From assembly GCA_013054445.1 (NCBI GenBank), contig JAAMPI010000062.1, forward strand, positions 1 through 64,000: DNA of 64,000 nt. Direction: 5' to 3'. The notes under the pieces are model-generated. The model was given only the letters and a program-made list of their open reading frames with translations, was not told the origin of the DNA and made no database searches. This DNA is from Cudoniella acicularis (taxonomy: Eukaryota; Ascomycota; Leotiomycetes; Helotiales; Helotiaceae). How positions within the stretch are numbered: position 1 is the first letter of the stretch; each line of letters starts with the position of its first letter. Shown here piece by piece: positions 1-10,604 of this stretch. The position numbers and the translations under genes were made by a program.

Positions 1-3000
1 AAGAAGGAATACAAATGAAAATAGAGGTCGCATTCTTTCGACTGCGGATTTCCGTGCGGATGTGGAAGAGTAAGAGGTGAACTACGACACTTTAAAATAT
101 TTAAATAACATCAAACTTAAAGTGATAAATGATTGGTAGAGATAGAGGGCGTGGTAGCGAGAAGATTGGAAGGGTGCTGAGGAGAGTGTCTCGTGGTAAG
201 ATTGGGTTCGCTGTTTGAAGTGATGCTGGGTTATGACTTGGTATAGACTACAAAGCCAGGAATACAGTAAGTCTTAGAGATAATTGCGCATTTAGTAGAT
301 AAGGAAAGAATAAGCAGAATAGAGTCAACCAACTGCGATTTACAACAAATCTACCTATGATTCTTTTCTTCTAACGTTATTCACCGGTTCACTCCTACAC
401 CTCTACATACCAAAAAAGCGAGGGGCAGGGGTAAACTCTATGTAAAGCACCCACCTACCTTCAATGACTGCCCTTCCAATATCCCAGTAACACCGTTTAA
501 CAATGAATATACGGATATCCATGTCGAAAGGATGTAACAGGTTTGGTGGGTCGTAATATGTATCTGAAGTCTTTCACGTGTGATTTAATAGTATTTAGGT
601 AAGGATAGAAAGAGGTGCCGTGTTATTTTCTTGTGTTCTGGAATTAGTTAGGTGTTGGGAAGTCATTTGTTAGTGATAGATAATGGATGAATTAAAGAGA
701 ACGGGAGATATACTCGATCACTCAACAACCAACCAACCAACCAACCGAACGTGTGTAAATGCGAAAGTGTGAATTGCCTTCATTTACTTAGCTTCATACA
801 TATTATCAGATTTTCCAGTGGAAAAAGCGGGGCAAGTTTTTGGGGGGCTTTGGAAGTCTGCAAAAGTCTTTGCCTGCTATCGTATTGCTTGTGAATATAT
901 TCAGCGACTTAGTGGTTCACTAAATTTTTAAAGCGCAAACATATGCACTCATTTACTCTTTTCAAGTCTTTAAAAACCAAAACCAAAAACTTAACACTTT
1001 TACTCTGACACCCTTTGCAAAATTCACTCATCACAAGCTGGTTATAGTAGTTTTGTTTTTTTTAAAAAAAAAAAAGAAATAAAGGTCTCGCCCGACTAGG
1101 TAATGGTTTCAGTCAGAACGGGATGCTGCTACAAAGGAGGTACATCTCGCATCAGATTGACGTCGCAAGGAAGTAGACCTAGAAGAAGAAAGTGGGCCAG
1201 GATGATGCGGCCGATGAAGACGACGACCCGGTGAAGAGTAGATGCTCCGTCTCGAATGAAAGCTTCATTTATTATATAGGCTTCTGAAAAGCAGAGAAGA
1301 AAATCGGGCAAACAAAGGAGACAAATTTCCGACAGTAAGATAAAAGTTGACAGTACTTTACTTGGCGAACGAAAATAGTATGTAGCAGCAGCTTCTTCAA
1401 GACTTCAACGCCAAGATCCTAATACCGTCAAATTTTACAGCAAACACTACAGGACCTGCAAATGGGACTAGTAGCGAGATTCACGGCGGTCGTAGCGAAA
1501 GTTAGAACTAATCGTGACAATCACAAAGCTCATAAAGTCTCTAATTTAACTGCGTTTTCTGAGGCGGTGCTTTGCGTGAGGAATGATTATAGATATGTAA
1601 AAAACTAGAATAGGGGGCGAGAGAAGTAAAGGATGTCGAAGAGTGAATACGTAAAACTTCGTAATTCGACTCGCACGCCTTGAATTCTCCCGTAAATATT
1701 ATATTCACTACCATGCTCTAAGAGTTCGACTAGGTATTACTTGTAGGAGTGTGAATACCTGCCACCCCTCTCAATATTTAGAAATTTTCCAAACCCTTCA
1801 AAAGGAGAGAGAGCGGTTATTTGACGAGTCATGGACGGTTGAATTCCAGCTAATGTCGATGCTGGAGCAAAAACTATCGCCTATGGCCAAGAGCAGAAAC
1901 TGGTGCTGAAAGCTTTGGTCCTTATGCAATAATAGTACCATGGTGTTGATATTCTAACGTTGAAGAAGCTTTGTCATTGCCCCATCCGTTCGCCGAGTAA
2001 AGCGCTGTCAATTCCCACTTTGCTGTCGAAAGTGCCCCACGTTTCACTAGGAAACTCGCCCCTCTAATACTAATCAGTGTGGGGAAGAGTGGGTATTTTA
2101 AAAATTTGAATGAGGTCCCTGAAAGTACTTGGGAAATGTTGAACAATTGTGCCTGCCCTCGTCTCCTATCGACGCGGAGATGTGCCTTCATATTCACCAG
2201 GCATGCTTTGAAGTGTAGTCTTGTTGTGAGGTAGGACATACCACCCGCCGTCTATTTATAGGTAGAATATCCTTCGTTCACTCAATGAGGTCATCGGCAC
2301 CTTGGGCCTTGATTGTGCCTGGTTGATCATTCCACATTGATTCAATTCGCGCAGTACCTCTATACGTGAATTTAATGAAAATCGAAAGAGAAAACCCGAG
2401 GTGTAGTGGACACGAGCATGATATTACATGCATGTCAGCGGGTGACAGCCAACCAAAGGAATATCATCAAGGAAGCACTTCTTCACAGGTCCACAAAATT
2501 GTAACAAGAAACAAAAACACAACGCTTGGTAGTGTTAAGGAGAATATCAGCATCGAAGAAGAATCTAAACAGTGAACTTTGTCAGTTACAAAACTTTCGA
2601 TTTCAAGAGTCTCCTTTCGCGAGCTTCGCTCGCAGGTATAAAAGTAGAGAGCAGGTCATCAAACTTATTGCCAGTCGTTGGACTGCGTCGAATGTGTCGA
2701 AGCTGCTCAGGGTTGTGATGAAGTCGTTAAGGGAAGCAAAGCCAATGCCGATGTGTTGGTTATGTGCATTGCAGAATAGTGGAAAGCAAGATTGAGAGAC
2801 ACAACTGGAAATTGTGGGAAGATGATACGGTTCGTTCGAAAGGAACTGCAGAGGTGGTGTGCATGCATGTTTCTTCGTATCTCGGGTGGCGGAGTCAAGG
2901 AAGGCGTCTCGTCAGAATGGGATTCCGGACAGCAGTTATACAAACAATATGACGTTCAGATGAAGTTGAATTAAAGCACTCGACGATGAAACTCCACATT

Positions 3001-3136
3001 GTTCTTCTACTAGGTGGATGTGTGATACATTTGGATGGTAAAATGGTCTTAGGATGAATGCAGACTTATGGGCATACTGAGCGTCAAAAACAGCCCAAAC
3101 GTTGTCATAAAACAGCCTCTCTCCTTTGAATACGAT
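1..3136. other. intergenic stretch, no recognised gene
   Basis: I find no reading frame here that resembles a known family or that joins into a spliced gene. The open frames are short and lie on both strands without shared context. The stretch holds a small AACC microsatellite near 727-746 and a T-run/A-run junction near 1053-1075. The longest frame, 1922-2239 on the minus strand (105 codons), shows no motif. Confidence 0.6.
727..746. repeat. (AACC)5 microsatellite
   Basis: Five uninterrupted AACC units lie in otherwise unique intergenic DNA. This is a simple slippage repeat with no sign of function. Confidence 0.85.
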
Positions 3137-4102
3137 TCATCGATAACGCCTGAGCATGTACCAAGCACCAAGCACCACTGCTAGACTGCTAGCAACGTAC
3201 TTCCCCATGTTCTTCGCAACCACAACATTTAGATTGCTTCCAAACTTCTCCTGATGAGTAATAAAAACATTCCTCTCATTGACCCTTGGAAATGGCCATT
3301 TGGGTGCCTCGTAACCCATGAACTCACATAGCGGAGCCCAGCCTTGCTTGATATTGTACACAAAGAGCCGCTCGTTTGGAACAATTGTCTTAATCCACTC
3401 ATTGTGCTTCTTGTAAAAGCCCTTTCCTTGTGTTGGAAATTTGTGGTACATTCCGTTCGGATTTAGATGAAATAACTCGTTCATCCTCTGGAAAGGACTC
3501 TCGTCTAAAAAGAGCCTCCAGATCTTTCGCCAGACACTTACATCGGGAAGTATTAACAATTCCACAAAAGGCCATATGGTTTCCATCACGGAATCGTGCC
3601 ATACGTCAACGTTGTCTCGGACCGTAAGGATGACTTTCGCGTCGGGGTATGTTTCGAGCAGCTCGTCGTAGAACGTGAGGCACGGGTGGTCGGAAAGAGC
3701 CATGCAGTGTCCCAACAACGCGTCCCAGTCTTTCTTTTCCCATGTGCCTTTGCCCTTGAGCTTCCATTCTAGGGCTCGCACCCATAGCTTTGCGTCGGGC
3801 GGATTCTCATTGACGATGGAGGAGTAGTGATACACATCGTGAATACCGAGGTCGAAGAAGGCTTGTCGAAGGGAAGAAGTTCCTGTCCTTGAGAGGCCCA
3901 GACAAAGGACTTTCATTGGCACAACCCTGAGTTACGTTAGCTATGTTGAAGAGGTCTGTGGGAACGCCGAGGTGTGTAAAGCATACCTTTTGCATTCTGA
4001 CCGATCGATATTGGTTGCTAGAGAAAGCGCTACCGGGTCGAAGCCGGCAGGCCTCTCGGGTGTCGGTCGTAAAACTTTCGATTCATCTTCCAGGTTAGCC
4101 AT
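3137..4102 (-). CDS. sulfotransferase-like P-loop protein (Sulfotransfer_4 type)
   Basis: Two exons, 4102-3987 and 3926-3137, joined across a 60-nt GTATGC...CTCAG intron, give about 301 residues. The splice restores a frame running from the ATG at 4102 into the core motif GLSRTGTSSLR, the 5'-phosphosulfate-binding-type P-loop of sulfotransferase folds. It is followed by a helix with TFYDELLETYPDAKVILTVRD, as in the fungal Sulfotransfer_4 family. Fungal members are often annotated only as P-loop proteins and their substrate is unknown. The C-terminus ends in one hydrophobic helix (ASSLAVVLGAWYML) followed by arginines, which suggests a tail-anchored membrane protein. No neighbour suggests a pathway. 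The family call is firm; sulfotransfer activity is inferred. Confidence 0.85.
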
Positions 4103-4870
4103 GATTGAGTTGAGATACGTGCTAACATGTCAATGTAAGAGAGAGCAGATCCATTTTCATTTTCAATTACGAAGAATAAATTAGAGTTTGGCATTGAGGG
4201 GGAAAAGGGAATTGACGTGACGTGAATAGTACCAAGCCAAGCATCTAGCGGCCGCTAGCGCGGACTGGCTTTGAGCTTATTTTCACCACATCTCTCGTCA
4301 GCTTACTTTTCACATGTTTTTCATTCGTTTTCTTAACTCCTTCCATGCTATTTATTACCAATCAGTAATCTCGGAATATAGAAGCTGACCCGAATATTTT
4401 GTTCTAGCACAAAAGGAAATCGATTTCAACACTTAGAGCTCATTACTAGCATATTCCATGAAACGACTTTTACAGTCACTTGTTTGACAGGGAGCAAATG
4501 ATCCGAGACAGAAAGCAAGTCATTCCTGTCCTTAAAGTCCTCAATTTTTTGCAAAGGATTAGGTAATTAACCAAGGGGATAGGAAAGACTTCGGTCTAAA
4601 TACGTCCCCAAACACAACAAATCTGCCTAAATCAATGCCTAGGTGCGTGGGGTGAACCCACAGCTTGAAATAGACCAGTGCCGGGATTCATCTCAACCCT
4701 TTTGATTCAACATGGAACAAATCTATCTCCACAAATTTCGCCCGTAGAAATCTACCCTTCCCTGTGCCTGTGGTAAGGTTAACGGACTAATCTTCAGGTC
4801 AACAACCTTCCAATTAATCATTTCATCGCATCAGTTCAAGCCAAGATCAATGTCGCATTCATGATCCTTG
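4103..4870. other. intergenic stretch, no gene seen
   Basis: No coding frame or RNA gene is apparent. A perfect 14-bp palindrome that includes a NotI-type octamer lies at 4245-4258, about 150 bp upstream of the sulfotransferase-like start. I see no other structure. Confidence 0.5.
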
Positions 4871-5720
4871 TCAATATCCGCGCAAAAAAGGGCTTTTGCG
4901 AGCCGCGCGTATCTCGAGGAACTGCCTGTCCATGTCATCACAGGCTTCCACGAAGGAATTGTAAAATGACGTCGCGTCTTCACGTTCAACAGCGTTGAAA
5001 AGAGCTTTCATGGCTTTCTCGCGAGGGAGATTATCGTAAATGCTTTCTCAAGATATCTTCTCTCTAAGCATTTTTCCTTGTATCAGCGGCGGTAAGTATC
5101 TTTTGAAAGCCTCGAAGTAATTGTTGAGGAGCACTAAAGCTATATCAAGACTGGGTGTATCTGGCCGCAGTTCATGTCCGTGGCCGGGAAAAAATGGATC
5201 CTGACATTCAACTGGAGATAGTATACCGCCAGCCATCTTCTCCCGTTTAATGAACGTGGTTAATGTGTCGCAACTCCTCTATTTGTTGATATTGAGCTTC
5301 GAGAAATCGCAAAATACTTGCTCGGCGTTTCTTGAAAGGGCGAGCATCTGGTCGTTTTGCTACCTCTTTACTCATCATAAGTTTTTCCTCCACTGGGTGT
5401 CTGGATGGCTTCCTGAACAGATTCTTATGCCAGTATGCTCGAAGATCGTCTTTCTTGTATGCATAGCCTGCCACATCATCAGTCAAATCATGGTGATCCA
5501 AACCCATTTGCAGCTTGAAGGGCTTGTGCATACTCCAAGAGCGTGCGCCACATCTCAAAGAGAAGCTCAGCCTTTGAATCAGCGCAGGTAATCTTTGCCA
5601 ACTCTTGCTTCAATTGTGGAAATGGTACGTTGATATCACTCGTAATAGTCCGTAAGAAGTGACAAAGCTTTGCGAAACCGCAGATAAAGGCTTCCGTCCA
5701 GGAACTCGCCCCAATTGCTC
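4871..5720 (-). pseudogene. degraded copy of a fungal hypothetical-protein family (C-terminal part)
   Basis: Three minus-strand segments in different frames read as consecutive parts of one protein. The first (about 5715-5500) has a PFPQLKQELAKI motif. The second (about 5505-5247) has FKKRRASILRFLEAQYQQI, nearly the same as FKKTRAQILQYLEPQYRRI in the gene just upstream. The third (5236-4871) has DTPSLDIALVLLNNYF and later NLPREKAMKALFNAVE. The first two are separated by a one-base shift near 5499-5507, the second and third by a stop and frame change near 5240, and the third is cut by an in-frame TGA at 5048-5050. The order matches a fungal-specific family of unknown function that I know only as hypothetical proteins. 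It lacks an N-terminus, so it is probably a dead tandem duplicate. A complex intron pattern could hide some of the breaks. Confidence 0.55.
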
Positions 5721-5722
5721 CC

Positions 5723-6491
5723 TTAATTCACGGCAAACGCGTCAAACATGCCTCCTCTGACTTTCTCTATGAAATCGATGATTCCTGAAGAAGCAGCCGA
5801 AATGCGTCTGTATTGAGGTTCCAAGTACTGAAGAATCTGCGCTCTCGTCTTTTTGAATGACTGCAGATCACGTCCCTGAGGTTTGGGAACCAGCTCATCT
5901 AATGACTTTTGTAAGATTTGTTTGTGGAATATTTCTAGGAAATCGATGCGCTCTATGTTCCAGTGAGAGCACACTCTCATGTCAATGCAGGCTAGATGCT
6001 CCTTCAACGTGGGGTTCGGTTCAAAAGCCTGAACATATCTGATAAGAGGGGGGATCATCTCAAAAGCAGCCTCGGCTGATTTCAGAGTACTCATTTGCAG
6101 TGTCAACTCCTCCACAGGCTTGGAATAGCCATCCACGGCAGAAGTGTAGTTCGCTGTGACCATTGGTCCACGAGCATCAGCGGGGACTTCGAGGAGGCCC
6201 GCGTCTCGAATCTGTACCCGATGTATCTTACTCAACATCTTCAAGGGGTGTAACAGGCATTCGATGCTGAAATGCCCCAATCCGGCAGCGGGCACCCAGA
6301 GATCGTGGTTTTTTTTTTTGGCAAGCATATTGCGAGCCAAGCTCAAAGAAGTCGAAGCTCACAATCTGCCACCACGATGGCAGACGGTGGAGGAACTTTA
6401 TTACCTCGAGAAAGCCCAGGGTCTTTGGCCGTGAGAGTGTCTTGATATTGTAACACCCACTCCACCGTCTAGGGGCTCTGATTCTGGCCAC
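5723..6491 (-). pseudogene. frameshifted copy of the same fungal hypothetical family (N-terminal part)
   Basis: A minus-strand frame reads from about 6491 (PKTLGFLEVIKFLHRLPSWW) to an 11-base T run at 6309-6319. The homologous reading then continues in another frame through FSIECLLHPLKMLSKIHRVQ to a stop at 5723. The 3' part is 207 codons open and shares the FKK.RA.IL.(Y/F)LE.QY motif with the neighbouring copy at 4871-5720. The shift at the homopolymer may be a sequencing error or a real slippage mutation. No clear start codon is visible in frame upstream of 6491. Function is unknown, and no catalytic motif is visible. Confidence 0.5.
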
Positions 6492-6878
6492 GTTGAGAAG
6501 GGGAGTGGCGAGAAAGAGGCAAAGCTTTTACCCCAGGATCAGCATTGCGTACCATCACAGATTGAGCATTCATCAATTACCTTCCAATTGAATCGACTCC
6601 CACCCAAAATCAAGTCGACTGCGAAACATGAGTCGTAAAATACGAAAGAAGGCTCTCGATTATAAACTTAGAAGAACGTTCAGAGGAAAGCTCAGAGGCA
6701 AACTGAGGGGAAAGGCACAATATGCAATTATTACTGCGTCCAATATTCAAAACAAGATTGCTAATCCCAAATCCCAACTCTATTGGATGCTATCTTACCG
6801 GCTAATGTTACAAAAAAAACACCAAGAGATCTACAGGAAAATATTTCCAACAATTAGGTGAGAACTCCAACCATCCAC
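6492..6878. other. intergenic stretch, no recognised gene
   Basis: AT-rich DNA downstream of the Hsp70-like gene. A 77-codon lysine- and arginine-rich open frame (6628-6861, plus) looks compositional, with short internal repeats, and I do not call it a gene. Confidence 0.5.
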
Positions 6879-9800
6879 TCAATGGGTCCCCGGCTTGAAG
6901 GCGGCGGCAATACTGACCTGACCCGTTTGAATCACCTTACCCTTGTATCTCAACTGATACGTCAGGTTTCGTTCGTGACTCATGGGAACCAGATCAAATT
7001 CTATATGGAAACGAGGTCTTCCAAGAATGTCACCGTTCTCGTCTGCTTGGGGATAAGTGAGTTCAATTTCGCCCTCGTTGACATAACGGCTCATATTCGT
7101 TGTAATGACGCCTTCTTGTCTCCAGCCTAATTACTATATGTTAACTAGCGAACTTCACGTAGGTTAATCTTTGAGGCTTGCCTTTGTTGTACTCGTGGCT
7201 CAAAGGAAGATTTGATCGTGCAGGGCCATCCAACACATATACACATTCTTCGCAGAGAAATTCCTTTTCACTCGCGTCGAAAGTATGGTAGAGGGTGATT
7301 GTTTTGAATTCGTGCTTTGAGTTGATGATTTGGCCCTTTTAAACAGCAAGTAAGCCACTCCGTCACATACAAGCTTTTCAAGTAACTGACCTTGGACATG
7401 AAGTATCTGATGACCTTCACATACTTCTTTCCATCCACGTCGTTGATTTCTACGTCGGGCCCTAAAGGGTAGTTATCCGCAACTTCCATTCGCACAAGAA
7501 AGCCGTAGCTCGACAGGGCTTCCCTCGGGGTAGCATTGGTTCGCTCCATTGCAAGAAGTGGTCCGCCGGCGACTATGGATGAAATGCTGTAATGTATTAT
7601 TAGATGATAAGGTTTCCGCTGGATGAAAGAACGCACCTAGATTTGGCAATCGGCTCGACCAACTCGATAGGTTCTTTCAAATTCATATCGATGTTAAACT
7701 TCCGAAGTTTGTCACGGAGGAAGCTTTTCAAGGATGGCGAGGACCCAAAGCCGCCAACGAGGTAAACCTTCTGTGAAGAGAAGTTATACGTTAGCCTGCC
7801 TCTCGTAGTAAATTTTTTGAACCGACTATTCCTTACTCGAACACGTTCGTTTTGGTTGAGTAAATACTTCAAATTGTCTTCAAGAAACCTCCAAATCGAC
7901 TTCAGTGTTGGCAGGAACCACTTCTCATAGTCAATGCTTGGAAATAGTAATTAGCTTCCATTCGAGGTGTAAATGTTGGCGGACTGGAGGCTGGGGAAAT
8001 GAGTAAGTATACTCACGGATCGAAGTGAATTCTGTTCTTGCCAAATCTCTTGGCCTCGCAGGGACGCAAGCCTTCAATCCTCCCACTACCAGATGGAAGC
8101 CTTGTCACATCATTGTTTCTCTTCTCGTTTTCCTCAAAATCAAATCGGAGAAAATTTGCGATCTCTTGGATTCGATCTTGGCCTCCAAGGTAGAATTCGT
8201 TGCGTAGACGCCACTTGATATCACTCTCGAAGGCATCATTCACGTCTCCGCCCGCGCAAGCGATCCCTTTGCAGGTTGGTGCTAGTTTTGTTTTATACTA
8301 AATGAGTGTCACTTACCTCGAGGCGGCTTTTGGGGTGGCTTAACTTGAGGTGGCTTAGGCCGCTTACGCCGCTTACCCCGAGACTGCTTACCTTGAGACG
8401 GCTTATTTTGAAGTTCGCCAGCTGGTCGAAGCCTAGCCCCAAACGTGGAATCTATGGTGTATGCCGTGAAGTCAGTGGTCCCGCCCCCGGAATCCAAAAC
8501 AGCGAATGTATCACCAAGCTAACGCGTTAGCCACCTGCACAACAAACTAGATGGCCTTACTTACAATCAAATCATCAGTCTCATCATCTATCAGATACTT
8601 TGCCGCGCACTCGGGTTCTGTGGGGGTAAAAAGATTGTCAACACATCCATAGGAAAGAGACCCAAGACTCGTCCTTCGAATTGCGGTTGCCAACGCAGAT
8701 TGCCATACTCGCGTCGCCGATGGTTCAAAAATGGTTGGTATAGGTAACACCCACTGAACGGAAGAGTCTTTCGTAAAACCATGACTCGTGACAAGTTCGT
8801 TTTTGGCATGCTGGCAAATAAAAGTTAGGAGATCTGCTACCGGGTCTTGTACATTTTGTTTACCACCCCTTTCCCTGATAACTCCAATTCTGATCAAATG
8901 CTTGAGATTTCGCTGCAGATTAGAGAGATCATGCAGATTATGCTGGTCGGAGATCAAGTGCAACTTCGCAAGCCCAATCAGGCGCCTTTGGTCGCGGTCG
9001 GAATTCTCTCTGAACCGTTGATACGGGACTTGATATCCCCAAAGACAATTTGGGGACTGGTCACTATCTCTTTGTGATTTTGAGACCATGGGAGGAGGCC
9101 CGTTAAAGGGAGCACTGGACCAATTTTCCTTTGATGTCTTCGCTATTCTTTCTGCTCCCACATTCCGTGTTCTCGCCTTTTTCGCTTGGGGCTGCATGCT
9201 CTCGTCGCTTTCATCTTCTGTATCTGGAGAGCGTTTGACTGACGGGTACCAAATCTCCATTGGAAATTGACACCTTTCCCCTGTGTTGTCCAAGGGCCAA
9301 TTTTTGATGAGGAGAACATCGTCTTTGTGGATTTTTGAGTATTCCCCAGCCCTGTAGCGAAAGAAGCTTACAGAGCCAAAGGTGGTACCAAGATCAATGC
9401 AAAGAATATAATCATACACCGGCTCTGGAGAGTGGATGATATCATCAATGGTTTTATTGTAATTTTCTCCAAACGCGTTATCAGGAATTCGACTTGAATT
9501 GAAGGGATTCGGCTGTTGTGAGAGTGTTGCATTTAGTGCTGACGCTGCCATTGCCCTTAAGGGGTTTTCATTAGGCGTAGCAGAAGAACGAGTGCCAGGA
9601 ACGGAGGAAAGGTTATCCCCAGAAAGCTTGGGGGTTGGTATATTTTGAGCGTTGAGTCGCAGCTGTCCCAAGCTCCTTATGGGCCGCTCGTGGGGTCCTG
9701 GGACTCAGTTAGAATTGAGGGGTTTAGTGGCTTGAATGCCTTGATAATGATTTACCAAGATTGGGGTTGTTATGGGCCAATGAAATGTTCGTTGATGGGT

Positions 9801-9939
9801 CCGAGGTGAATGGAGATTGTGAAAGCCTCAAGGTTCCCTGAGTTGAGGCCGAACTTTCCCGTTGCCGAGCCTTGCTTGTTTTCTTCCTTGTCATAGATAC
9901 AGGTGCGGCAGACTTGCGTAACTGAACGTTGTCTGACAT
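6879..9939 (-). CDS. Hsp70-like actin-fold ATPase, 9 exons
   Basis: Exons 9939-9756, 9697-8565, 8518-8317, 8266-8017, 7936-7837, 7770-7637, 7586-7391, 7335-7182 and 7126-6879 join in frame to about 866 residues. All nucleotide-binding motifs of the Hsp70/actin fold are present: phosphate-1 DLGTT near residue 163, phosphate-2 DSGGGT near 448 and adenosine motif VGGFGSS near 628. There is no canonical substrate-binding domain. Instead there is a Ser/Thr-rich N-terminal extension of about 150 residues and a C-terminal domain of about 200 residues, as in the large fungal Hsp70-like ATPase family of unknown role. A Lys/Pro/Arg-rich insert (about residues 470-505, DNA 8319-8405) follows phosphate-2. 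The last intron (7127-7181) uses a GC donor. It faces away from a zinc-finger gene across 665 bp. The family is firm; its cellular role is unknown. Confidence 0.9.
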
Positions 9940-10604
9940 TTGATAATGGAACTGAAAGTATCTTTGAAACAAGAACTTGTGTATATGTTGGAGGATGTTA
10001 TGAATCAAAATATTTCAGGTGCTGGGACTTGGTGCTGGAGGTTGTAAGTTGACGGGAAATGGGAGCAGGAGTAGATACAAGTAACAATTTATAGTCTAAA
10101 GTCAGATAACGAGGTTGAGCAATGGCTTCACTACCTAGCCAATGAACATCACCCAGGAGCTTTTGGAACGAGGGAAGGTATACCGAGCGGACTTGCAGGC
10201 CCTCTTACTTTACTTGGCATCGAGTATCCAAGAGGCGCATTTTACTTTTTAGCTGTTTCGGGGGTAACTTTAGCCCGTCTGATAAACTTATTTTGTTTTG
10301 AACAAGCAGGGCAAGGGGCAAAAATGCACGAGTGGTCACATACTTACATGCACAAATCAGGTCATGATGCATGAGAAGAGGCGTTCCGACAGGGGTTCTG
10401 TTTATTTTGGTAACCTAATCTTGAATTTACTCTTTCAGCTATAAACTATGAAATACGGATAATCCCCGGGGTGCGAAATTATCAATGGGCATTACCACCG
10501 TGCTGCCAACATCGCGGTCGAGAATTCTTTTCAACCAAATTGAGATTATTTTGCTGCTTGTCCTGCAGACTCTCAAAGCCTCGAACTCGGCCTAATATTT
10601 CGAA
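9940..10604. promoter_or_regulatory. shared divergent promoter region
   Basis: A 665-bp stretch between two divergent starts (Hsp70-like on minus, zinc-finger gene on plus). No ORF is visible. It must hold both promoters, but I see no motif I can name. Confidence 0.4.

Noticed and set aside
1922..2239. 105-codon minus-strand open frame
   Set aside because: No recognisable motif, no supporting exons, and start and stop fall in low-information DNA; length is compatible with chance.
4245..4258. Perfect 14-bp palindrome as a regulator site
   Set aside because: One copy only; no matching site elsewhere in the window that I could find by eye.
6628..6861. Lys/Arg-rich 77-codon plus-strand frame
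   Set aside because: Composition and short internal repeats explain it; no homology and no context.
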